9,749 nucleotides of DNA from Dehalococcoidia bacterium (GTDB taxonomy: Bacteria; Chloroflexota; Dehalococcoidia; SHYD01; SHYC01). Positions 1 through 5,533 of this stretch are shown piece by piece. The position numbers and the translations under genes are program-made. The DNA is taken from positions 1-9,749 of the forward strand of contig JAENIT010000050.1 in the NCBI GenBank assembly GCA_016844365.1, in the 5' to 3' direction. Below the pieces are notes generated by a model that was not told the origin of the DNA, searched no databases, and worked only from the letters and a program-made list of their open reading frames with translations. Within the stretch, counting starts at the first letter, position 1. Every line of letters begins with the position of its first letter.

Positions 1-954
1 CTGGCGGAGTTCGGGGTGCCGGTGTTGCTTCTCTCCGGCGGCGAGCCCTTGACACGAGGGGACATTTTTGAGCTGGCGGAGTACGCCCACACCTTGGGGA
101 TTCGCACTACTCTGTCCACTAACGGTACTCTTATCACTCCTGATGTTGCTCAGCGCATCAAAGAAGTGGGCTTCGGCTATGTGGGCATAAGCATCGACGG
201 TATAGGTGAGCACAACGACAAATTTCGAGGAAAGCGTGGCGCCTATGCCGAAGCCATGGAAGGTATCCGTAACTGCAGGGCTATTGGTCAAAGAGTAGGC
301 CTTCGAATGACCCTCACCCGACGCAACCTGGAAGATATGCCCGCCATCTTTGATCTTATTGAGCAAGAGAACATCGACAGGGCCTGCTTCTACCACCTGG
401 CGTACACCGGCCGCGGACGGCGCATCACCCAATTCGAACTGTCCCACGAGGAGACTAGGGCCTCAGTGGTCTACATCTTCAATAGAACTCTGGACTTCCA
501 TCGCCGGGGATTGGAGAAGGAGATCCTTACTGTGGACAACCATGTGGATGGCCCCCTCCTTTATCTTAAAGTGAAAGAGGAGCAGGGTCCCGAGCGAGCC
601 CAAGAGGTGTGGGATCTCCTGATGCGTAACGGCGGCAACAACTCCGGCGTCGCCATAGGCCATATTGACAACCTGGGTAACGTCCATCCCGATCAGTTCA
701 CCTGGTCAGTAGAGCTTGGCAACGTCCTAGAGCAGCCCTTCAGTAAGATATGGCAGGACACATCCAACCCTATGGTGGCAGGACTAAAGAACCGTAGCGC
801 TCTTCTTCCGCAGCGATGCCAGGAGTGCCGCTTTCTGGAGATGTGCAACGGCAACTTCAGGGCTCGCGCCCTCTTCGCCACCGGCGACTTCTGGGGGATG
901 GACCCAGCCTGTTATTTGACAGACGAGGAGATAAAAGTCCCTGCTAGAGTGTGA
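1..954 (+). CDS. NirJ/AhbC-like radical SAM-SPASM protein, 5'-truncated by the window
   Basis: The reading frame is open from base 1, so the GTG at 16 is internal and the N-terminus with the CxxxCxxC radical-SAM cluster lies outside the window; 317 residues are visible. What remains is typical of the fold: the SGGEP motif near the start, STNGT, GISIDG, and a C-terminal SPASM region containing RCQECRFLEMC, then NFRARA, TGDFWGMDPACYL. The stretches HVDGPLLYLK, NGGNNSG and IDNLGNVHPDQF closely resemble NirJ and AhbC/AhbD, which remodel side chains of sirohaem-derived tetrapyrroles (haem d1 or alternative haem b synthesis). No cytochrome cd1 gene is visible, so a role in making haem rather than haem d1 is possible; the sequence alone does not decide between NirJ, AhbC and AhbD. 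The gene ends with TGA 46 bp before the DsrE gene, on the same strand, and is probably co-transcribed with it. Confidence 0.85.
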   Translation: MAEFGVPVLLLSGGEPLTRGDIFELAEYAHTLGIRTTLSTNGTLITPDVAQRIKEVGFGYVGISIDGIGEHNDKFRGKRGAYAEAMEGIRNCRAIGQRVGLRMTLTRRNLEDMPAIFDLIEQENIDRACFYHLAYTGRGRRITQFELSHEETRASVVYIFNRTLDFHRRGLEKEILTVDNHVDGPLLYLKVKEEQGPERAQEVWDLLMRNGGNNSGVAIGHIDNLGNVHPDQFTWSVELGNVLEQPFSKIWQDTSNPMVAGLKNRSALLPQRCQECRFLEMCNGNFRARALFATGDFWGMDPACYLTDEEIKVPARV

Positions 955-1000
955 TGGAAGTCACCCAAAGAAAGAGATATTGGGAGGTATAAAAAGGGAA

Positions 1001-1354
1001 ATGCAGAAGTTTCTTCTACTCCTAAATGACGCCTGTTACGGCATCGAACGCTCCTATAACGCTCTGCGTCTTGCCACCGCCCTGTCTCGCAAAGAGAACA
1101 CCGAAGTGCGAGTCTTTCTCATGGGCGACGCTGTCAACTGCGGCAAAAACGGGCAAAAGACGCCCACAGGCTTCTACAATGTGGAGCGGATGCTCCAGAG
1201 CCTGTCAGGGCACGGAGCTGCAGTGGGGGCTTGAGGAACCTGCTTGAATGCCCACGGGCTGGGCGACAACGATCTGGTAGAAGGAGTACGCAGGAGCTCC
1301 ATGGACGAGCTAGCGGAGTGGACAGCTTGGGCCGATAAGGTGCTAGTGTTCTAG
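1001..1354 (+). CDS. DsrE-family protein, probable selenoprotein (in-frame TGA = Sec78)
   Basis: Reading from ATG 1001, the frame gives a DsrE-like N-terminus (MQKFLLLLNDACYGIERSYN, then VRVFLMGDAVNCGKNGQKTP and a YNVERML segment) up to a TGA at 1232-1234. The same frame continues without any shift as GTCLNAHGLGDNDLVEGVRR, then SSMDELAEWTAWADKVLVF, and stops at TAG 1352-1354. That continuation is the normal C-terminus of this family, in which the motif around the TGA usually reads CGTC. The TGA therefore replaces the first Cys, giving UGTC (Sec78, Cys81), a UxxC redox motif. Total length is 117 residues, full size for the family. DsrE proteins bind or relay sulfane sulfur on cysteine, and DsrE-like selenoproteins have been described from marine metagenomes (recalled from the literature). 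A hairpin at 1250-1264 fits a bacterial SECIS element. ATG 1001 is preferred over the TTG at 980 because family members begin at this point. GGGAGG lies at 982-987. A flavoprotein gene follows 26 bp downstream. The alternative is a nonsense-mutated pseudogene. Confidence 0.85.
1250..1264 (+). promoter_or_regulatory. Candidate bacterial SECIS hairpin of the DsrE selenoprotein
   Basis: In the mRNA just after the in-frame UGA, GCCCA (1250-1254) pairs perfectly with UGGGC (1260-1264) around a five-base loop CGGGC. A further three pairs are possible outside an internal loop (UUG 1244-1246 with CAA 1267-1269). There are 20 nt between the UGA and the apical loop, and a G lies within the first two loop bases. 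As recalled, both features match the bacterial SECIS consensus (about 16-37 nt spacing, G at the loop start). Bacterial SECIS elements lie inside the coding sequence and recruit SelB. The stem is short and coding constraint could produce it by chance, so the hairpin supports the selenocysteine reading but does not prove it. Confidence 0.55.
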
Positions 1355-1380
1355 GAAGCACTTCTCAGAGGAGGAGAGAC

Positions 1381-2538
1381 ATGGCGGATGCAACGGTGCT
1401 AATTCTGGGTAGCGGCGTGGGCGGCCTAGTTTGCGCCAACGAGCTGCGCCGACGCCTAGACAGGAGCCATCGCATAGTCCTAATAGACCGACAGGCGCGC
1501 CACGTCTTCTGGCCCAACCTTTTGTGGCTGGCCGTAGGCACTCGCAAGCCTGAGGAGTTCGTCAGGGACCTTGCCCCTCTGGAGCGAAAGGGGATTGAGG
1601 TGATTAAGGCCAACGTGGAGCGCATAGACCCCGCACAGCGGAAGGTCTGGGCCGAAGGACGAGAGATTAGCGCTGATTACATCGTGGTCTCCCTGGGCGC
1701 GGAGCTAGCGCCCCAGGAGATTCCCGGCCTTTCCGATGCAGGTCACAACCTCTACACCATAGAAGGCGCTACCGCCCTCCGAGACGCTCGCCTCGGTTTG
1801 CGGGCCGGCAAAGTGGTGATCCTCATCACCCGCACCCCCTTCAAGTGCCCGGCCGCCCCCTACGAAGAGGCCATGCTCATGGAGTATGACGCCCGCAAGC
1901 GCAAGGTTCGGCAGAACATGGAATACGCCATCTATACTCCCGAACCGGGGCCCATGTCTGTGACTGGCCCAGAGAACTCTTCTGGAGTACGCCGCTTAGT
2001 GGAGGAGCGGGGAATCAATTACTACCCCCAGCACCAGATTGAAAGAGTTGACCCATCTAACAAGCGCCTGCACTTCACTAACGGTGTCGAGGCATCCTAC
2101 GACCTTCTGGTCTATATACCGCCACATACCGCCCCCAAAGTAGCGCTAGAGGCAGGCCTGACAGGGCCATCGGGATGGGTTCTTGCAGACAAGCACACCC
2201 TGGCCACCAAGTTCGATGGGGTCTTCGCCATCGGCGATGTGGTAGGAATACCCCTGTCCGTGGGAATGCCCCTTCCCAAAGCTGGAGTCTTCGCTCATGG
2301 TGAGGCGGTAGTGGTGGCCCACAACATCGCCCTCGCCATTCAAGGGGGCCGAGGCCAGCCAATGACCTTTAACGGGCACGGGGAATGCTTCGTAGAGGTG
2401 GGCGATGGAAAAGCAGGTCTCGGCAGGGGGGACTTCTACGCTGAACCCCGGCCCCAGGTGAAGCTTTTCAACCCAGGGCGCCACTGGCACGCTGGCAAAG
2501 TCCTCTTTGAAAAACATTGGATGCGGCAGTGGTTCTAA
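1381..2538 (+). CDS. Sulfide:quinone reductase-like FAD-dependent oxidoreductase
   Basis: This is a 385-residue two-dinucleotide-binding flavoprotein. Residues 6-16 (VLILGSGVGGL) form the N-terminal FAD-binding Rossmann motif, residues 102-106 (VVSLG) the second strand motif, and FAIGDVVGIP (282-291) the C-terminal FAD-contacting motif. FKCPAAPYE (154-162) is characteristic of the sulfide:quinone oxidoreductase/flavocytochrome c sulfide dehydrogenase group and carries the conserved Cys156; Cys18 and Cys336 (GECFVEVG) are the other cysteines. The C-terminus (WHAGKVLFEKHWMRQWF) is amphipathic and aromatic, as in membrane-associated SQR-like enzymes. SQRs oxidise sulfide, pass electrons to quinone and build polysulfide on paired cysteines. 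The exact substrate is not fixed here because the second catalytic Cys cannot be placed confidently. The start has a strong Shine-Dalgarno sequence (GAGGAGGAG, 1368-1376) and lies 26 bp after the DsrE selenoprotein gene, suggesting that the two form a sulfur or selenium relay. Confidence 0.8.
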   Translation: MADATVLILGSGVGGLVCANELRRRLDRSHRIVLIDRQARHVFWPNLLWLAVGTRKPEEFVRDLAPLERKGIEVIKANVERIDPAQRKVWAEGREISADYIVVSLGAELAPQEIPGLSDAGHNLYTIEGATALRDARLGLRAGKVVILITRTPFKCPAAPYEEAMLMEYDARKRKVRQNMEYAIYTPEPGPMSVTGPENSSGVRRLVEERGINYYPQHQIERVDPSNKRLHFTNGVEASYDLLVYIPPHTAPKVALEAGLTGPSGWVLADKHTLATKFDGVFAIGDVVGIPLSVGMPLPKAGVFAHGEAVVVAHNIALAIQGGRGQPMTFNGHGECFVEVGDGKAGLGRGDFYAEPRPQVKLFNPGRHWHAGKVLFEKHWMRQWF

Positions 2539-2608
2539 CCATTGGGGCATCAAGATGATCGACTGCACAAAGGATGGCTAATAAATAAACGGGCAACGGG
2601 AGGCGTAA

Positions 2609-2815
2609 ATGAGCGTAAGGGTAGCGGAAAAAGAGACCGGGAAAGTAGTTATTGGCAAGTACGCCAAGATGGAGAAGGGGCAAGTGCTTCTCTACTCCGG
2701 CTGTATGGATAACAAGAAGGGCGGACTGCGCGGCTGCGGTAAGAAGAGCGTTTTCCTTGCTGAGCAGGTCACCGTGGCAGCAGACGAGCCCAGCATTGAG
2801 CTGGCGGGCTTCTAA
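2609..2815 (+). CDS. Small two-cysteine protein of unknown function
   Basis: Not recognised. The gene encodes 68 residues with no signal peptide or membrane segment, beginning MSVRVAEKETGKVVIGKYAK. Two cysteines, Cys32 (YSGCMDNKKGG) and Cys43 (LRGCGKKS), sit in a Gly/Lys-rich loop between two beta-prone stretches. This could suit metal or cluster binding or a disulfide, but it is not a known motif. ATG 2609 is preceded by CGGGAGG at 2597-2603, five bases before the start, and the coding frame ends in TAA 28 bp before the pentapeptide-repeat gene. The good ribosome binding site, the tight spacing to same-strand neighbours and the plausible composition argue for a real gene. It could be an accessory or substrate of one of the neighbouring radical SAM enzymes, but that is inference from position only. 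Confidence 0.65.
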   Translation: MSVRVAEKETGKVVIGKYAKMEKGQVLLYSGCMDNKKGGLRGCGKKSVFLAEQVTVAADEPSIELAGF

Positions 2816-2843
2816 ACAATAAATACAGGTATGAGGTTAATCT

Positions 2844-3188
2844 ATGATTAGAGAAAATTGGATTGAACTACTGCTAACGGACGTACAGGCATTCAACGAG
2901 CTCAGGAATGCCAACCCCCAGGAGCCTCTGGACCTTAAGGAAGTAGACCTGTCCGGCGCTCAACTACAGCGGGCATTCCTAGCTGATGCAAACCTTCAAG
3001 GATCCACTATGGTGGGGACCAACCTAACCAGGGCCAACCTAAGCGGAGCCAATTTACGAGACGCCAACCTGCAAAAGGCAGACCTGACCGACTCCACCCT
3101 ACATCGCGCTGACCTGACAGGCGCCGACCTTAGGGGGGCTACGGTAGGCGGCCTGGGCGCATGTGGAGGCAGCTCTGGAGGTTCTTAA
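2844..3188 (+). CDS. Pentapeptide-repeat protein with Cys/Gly/Ser tail
   Basis: The 114-residue protein has three parts. Residues 1-28 are a short helix-like leader (WIELLLTDVQAFNELR) resembling the N-terminal cap of many pentapeptide-repeat proteins. Residues 29-101 are about 14 tandem A(D/N)LxX-type pentapeptides (for example LSGANLRDANLQKADL), which fold as a right-handed quadrilateral beta-helix. Residues 102-114 are a flexible tail, GGLGACGGSSGGS, with the only cysteine of the protein (Cys107). No signal peptide or membrane helix is seen. GAGGT at 2833-2837 precedes ATG 2844. Pentapeptide-repeat proteins are mostly scaffolds or of unknown role. Its position 77 bp upstream of the second radical SAM-SPASM gene and the Gly/Ser/Cys tail raise the possibility that it is a modified substrate, but nothing in the sequence demonstrates this. 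Confidence 0.85.
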   Translation: MIRENWIELLLTDVQAFNELRNANPQEPLDLKEVDLSGAQLQRAFLADANLQGSTMVGTNLTRANLSGANLRDANLQKADLTDSTLHRADLTGADLRGATVGGLGACGGSSGGS

Positions 3189-3265
3189 CAAGAACCGGGT
3201 TTGGCACATAAAATACGAACTGATTCCAAAAAGTGCGGACGGGCAGAGCACTAGGAGTTAATAGA

Positions 3266-4426
3266 ATGAATATCTCAACCCCCAATCTCAGTGCTTCACC
3301 ATCTTACTTCGACGTGGACTTTAACCAAACTCCCTTTACTTTAGCTTGGGAGATCACCAGAGCCTGCGCCCTTAACTGCATCCACTGCCGTGCTGAGGCC
3401 CAAAAGAAGCACCACCCCCAGGAGTTGACCAAGGCTGAGGGACTGAGCTTCATCGACCAGATAGTGGAGATGGGGAAGCCCATCCTCATAGTCACTGGCG
3501 GCGATCCTATGATGCGTAGAGATGTTTTTGATTTTCTTAACTACGCCGTCTCCAAGGGTTTGCGAGTAGCCCTTTCCCCCAGCGCCACCAAGCTGGTGCG
3601 TTACGAGAACCTGTGCAAAGTCAAGGAGGCGGGCGTCCACATGGTGCATATAAGCATGGACGGCTCCTCCCCGGAGATCCACGACACCTTCAGGGGATTC
3701 CGCGGCTCTTTTCAGCGCACCACGGAGATACTGGAGGACTTGGGTCGCCTCTCCATGCCAATCCAGATCGGCACCACCGTTAACCGCCACAATCTCCAGG
3801 ACCTGCCGGCCATAGCTAGAGTGGTAGAAGAGATGGGAGTTACGGTGTGGAGCGTCTTCTTCCTGGTGCCCACCGGACGGGGCAAGGCAACTGACATGAT
3901 CACCCCTCTAGAGCACGAGGAGGTCTACAACTGGCTTTATGCTCTCTCCAAGAACGCTCCCTTCCATATCCGCACCACCGCTGCGCCTTCCTACCGCAGG
4001 GTGGTTATCCAGCACACTCGCCAGGAACAGGGTCTTCCCACAGACATAGGCAGCGATAATGTAAAGTGGGAGATGACGGGATCTGGATACGCCTTCCGAG
4101 AGGGGCGAGCTCCGCAGGAGCGGGGGGTCGGCGACGGCAACGGCTTCTGCTTTGTGAGCCACATAGGCGACGTCTGTCCCAGCGGCTTCTTGCAGATCCC
4201 TGCAGGAAACGTGCGCAACCAGCCCATAACAGAGATTTACCGCAATTCGCCCCTCTTTCAGGACTTGAGGGACCAATCCAAGCTGAAGGGTAAGTGTGGG
4301 GTATGCGAGTTCAAGGGAGTTTGCGGAGGCTCTAGGGCTAGAGCATTCGCTGTTACTGGAGACTACCTGGCAGCAGACCCTAGCTGCTCCTACGTTCCCC
4401 AGGCTCTCAGAAGCAGTGAGTCGTGA
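3266..4426 (+). CDS. Radical SAM-SPASM protein, TIGR04053-like
   Basis: The 386-residue protein is complete. TRACALNCIHC (31-41) holds the CxxxCxxC cluster motif (Cys34, 38, 41) that binds the 4Fe-4S cluster cleaving S-adenosylmethionine. It is followed by VTGGDP, LSPSAT, HISMDGSSPEIHDTFRG and VFFLVPTGRGK. The C-terminal SPASM region runs from about residue 291 (GNGFCFVSHIGDVCPSGFL, Cys295 and Cys304) through CGVCEFKGVCGGSRARA (Cys344, 347, 353) to DPSC (Cys374), giving auxiliary cluster ligands. The combination PFTLAWE...PTGRG...GNGF...PSGFL...LKGKCGVCEF resembles the TIGR04053 family as recalled, whose substrate I do not know; NirJ/AhbD proteins are its near relatives. The upstream GTG at 3233 is rejected: ATG 3266 has AGGAG at 3253-3257, eight bases away, and places the homologous N-terminus correctly. 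It is the last gene of the left cluster, and a 182-bp gap follows. Confidence 0.88.
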   Translation: MNISTPNLSASPSYFDVDFNQTPFTLAWEITRACALNCIHCRAEAQKKHHPQELTKAEGLSFIDQIVEMGKPILIVTGGDPMMRRDVFDFLNYAVSKGLRVALSPSATKLVRYENLCKVKEAGVHMVHISMDGSSPEIHDTFRGFRGSFQRTTEILEDLGRLSMPIQIGTTVNRHNLQDLPAIARVVEEMGVTVWSVFFLVPTGRGKATDMITPLEHEEVYNWLYALSKNAPFHIRTTAAPSYRRVVIQHTRQEQGLPTDIGSDNVKWEMTGSGYAFREGRAPQERGVGDGNGFCFVSHIGDVCPSGFLQIPAGNVRNQPITEIYRNSPLFQDLRDQSKLKGKCGVCEFKGVCGGSRARAFAVTGDYLAADPSCSYVPQALRSSES

Positions 4427-4532
4427 CTGCGCAACAGTCCTTCATTTTCTATCCGGCGACTGACGAGACCCGGCATCGCACAATCCGTCGCAGTTCCCAT
4501 CACAACCAGCAGCAACGATTTAACAAGAGCGA

Positions 4533-4575
4533 GACAGTTCGGAAGTAAAAAGGAGCTTAAGCGCCACGAACTGTC
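4533..4575. repeat. 9-bp inverted repeat upstream of the PAS-LuxR gene
   Basis: GACAGTTCG (4533-4541) and CGAACTGTC (4567-4575) are perfect reverse complements separated by 25 bp, in the 182-bp gap (4427-4608) before the PAS-LuxR start. The arms could be operator half-sites for autoregulation or the stem of a leader-RNA hairpin. No poly-T tract follows, so a terminator is unlikely. The repeat ends 33 bp before the ATG. The rest of the gap shows no gene; an AT-rich stretch around 4581-4591 could hold a -10 element but has no convincing -35. Confidence 0.4.
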
Positions 4576-4608
4576 ATCACTCTTAAATATTAGTGGAGGC
4601 TTAAAGAC

Positions 4609-5298
4609 ATGGGAAAACAAAGCAAGGTAGAATTTCAGCCCTCGTGGCTAGAGGGCGTGAGGACGTTAGACGGACTATTTGCCGTGGACATGGGACAACG
4701 AATTACCTATTGGAGTCCTTCAGCAGAGGAGATCCTGGGCTATTCGTCTGAGGAAGCGGTGGGACGACCCTGCCATGAGATCATAGGCGGACGGGACGCT
4801 CGCAACTACCGCTTTTGCCGACGTAACTGTCCCATAATGGTAAACGCTCGTCGAGGACAACCAACCTGTAACTACGACATTCAAGCTAAGACCAAAGAGG
4901 GTTCAGAGGTGTGGATCAACTCCAGCGTCCTGGTGCTGGATGGAGACCATAAGGGGGCCCGTACTGTAGCCCACCTCCTGAGGGACGTAACCCCTCGCCG
5001 GCGAATCGAAGAGCGGGCCCAAAAGACAATAGCCACCCTTAGGAAATTTCTCTCAGATGAGGATGCCCCCGATGCTGATGATAGCGCCCTTTCTCCCCCA
5101 CCTCCACCTAAGCTTACTCGCCGAGAGCTGGAGGTCCTCCGTCTTCTGGCCAACGGCCACAACACTAAAGGAGTCGGAGAAAACCTGGGCGTTAGCCATA
5201 TCACCGCCCGCAACCATATTACCAACATCCTGAACAAGCTGGGGGTCTCGAGTCGGCTGCAAGCTGTACTATATGCATCCAGATACAACCTGAGCTGA
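4609..5298 (+). CDS. PAS-LuxR transcriptional regulator with Cys-rich PAS domain
   Basis: This 229-residue protein has an N-terminal PAS domain (about 15-128: DGLFAVDMGQRITYWSPSAE, then EILGYSSEEAVGRPCHEI and a PAC-like VWINSSVLVL...HLLRDVTPRR), a short helical and Pro-rich linker (about 130-168, including SPPPPPK) and a C-terminal LuxR/GerE helix-turn-helix (168-229: LTRRELEVLRLLANGHNTKG, then SHITARNHITNILNKLGVSS). There is no receiver domain and no phosphoacceptor Asp, so it probably senses its signal directly. Cys55, Cys70, Cys74 and Cys87 cluster in the PAS part (PCHEI, RFCRRNCP, PTCNYD), which suggests redox, metal, Fe-S or haem sensing; the ligand is not known. ATG 4609 has GTGGAGGC at 4593-4600. 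The gene lies between the radical SAM cluster and the oxidase operon, and a 6-4-6 palindrome pair suited to a GerE-type dimer lies 144 bp after its stop. It is the natural candidate regulator of the oxidase genes. Confidence 0.88.
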   Translation: MGKQSKVEFQPSWLEGVRTLDGLFAVDMGQRITYWSPSAEEILGYSSEEAVGRPCHEIIGGRDARNYRFCRRNCPIMVNARRGQPTCNYDIQAKTKEGSEVWINSSVLVLDGDHKGARTVAHLLRDVTPRRRIEERAQKTIATLRKFLSDEDAPDADDSALSPPPPPKLTRRELEVLRLLANGHNTKGVGENLGVSHITARNHITNILNKLGVSSRLQAVLYASRYNLS

Positions 5299-5322
5299 AC
5301 AGCATTCCACTCACACCATTTT

Positions 5323-5356
5323 CGGCAGACATGGTGCTATGGTACCAAGTCTGCCG
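5323..5356 (+). terminator. Terminator-like hairpin after the PAS-LuxR gene
   Basis: CGGCAGAC (5323-5330) pairs perfectly with GTCTGCCG (5349-5356). Inside an A-A mismatch, TGGT (5332-5335) pairs with ACCA (5344-5347), leaving an eight-base loop. The hairpin starts 24 bp after the regulator's stop codon, in the right place for a terminator. It is followed by a pyrimidine-rich stretch, not a run of T, so an intrinsic terminator is likely but weak; an operator is the alternative. Confidence 0.45.
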
Positions 5357-5441
5357 AGGTCCTTCTACTATACTTTACTTTATTGTGCAAATCTTCACCC
5401 GCAAACCTTTGTTCTACAATTATTGTTATGATGTAGTAAAA

Positions 5442-5481
5442 CTACCCTTTTGGGTAGGTCTAAACCTACCCAAAAGGGTAG
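5442..5481. promoter_or_regulatory. Nested tandem palindrome, probable operator of the oxidase operon
   Basis: An 18-bp arm (5442-5459) and its exact reverse complement (5464-5481) flank a 4-bp spacer (CTAA). Each arm itself contains a 6-4-6 dyad: CTACCC-TTTT-GGGTAG (5442-5457) and CTACCC-AAAA-GGGTAG (5466-5481), with centres 24 bp apart. Two identical dyads of this geometry look like two binding sites for a dimeric regulator. LuxR/GerE-type factors such as ComA bind 6-4-6 dyads, and a PAS-LuxR protein is encoded immediately upstream. The site ends 53 bp before the cupredoxin start and abuts the candidate promoter. A strong RNA hairpin is the alternative reading, but no T-tract follows. Confidence 0.7.
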
Positions 5482-5509
5482 GGTAACTATGGTGCGCTTT
5501 ACCTAGAAT
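5481..5509 (+). promoter_or_regulatory. Candidate promoter of the oxidase operon
   Basis: TAGAAT at 5504-5509 matches the bacterial -10 consensus at five of six positions. The region 17 bp upstream (5481-5486) does not resemble a -35 box and abuts the last base of the palindrome, as expected of an activator-dependent promoter. It would give a leader of about 18-20 nt that still contains the ribosome binding site. A second weak -10 (TATGAT, 5427-5432) lies upstream of the palindrome and would make the palindrome a downstream repressor site instead. Confidence 0.35.
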
Positions 5510-5533
5510 CTAATGAGAAAGGAGGTACAACTT

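Noticed and set aside
952..1000. A second selenocysteine read-through at the TGA ending the NirJ-like gene
   Set aside because: The translation after this TGA has no family similarity, and the protein already ends where NirJ-type proteins end, just after CYLTDEE.
1001..1234. DsrE gene as a truncated or nonsense pseudogene, with 1235-1354 as noncoding
   Set aside because: The frame is unshifted across the TGA, the downstream part is well-preserved family sequence to a normal stop, and the TGA falls at a catalytic Cys position. A random nonsense mutation is a poorer explanation, though not excluded.
2146..2568. 140-codon minus-strand open frame over the flavoprotein gene
   Set aside because: It is antisense to a clear flavoprotein with FAD motifs and has no recognisable domain; it results from codon bias.
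3233..3265. GTG 3233 as start of the second radical SAM gene
   Set aside because: It adds 11 residues without a ribosome binding site; ATG 3266 has AGGAG at proper spacing and matches the family N-terminus.
3341..3790. 149-codon minus-strand open frame over the second radical SAM gene
   Set aside because: It is antisense to the radical SAM core and has no family features or plausible ribosome binding site context.
5442..5481. Palindrome as an intrinsic terminator, transposon end or CRISPR repeat
   Set aside because: No T-tract follows, no transposase is nearby, and there are only two dyads with no array of spacers; the promoter-proximal position favours an operator.
5513..5533. ATG 5513 as start of the cupredoxin
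   Set aside because: It would place the strong AAAGGAGGT ribosome binding site inside the coding sequence and spoil the signal peptide; ATG 5534 fits both.
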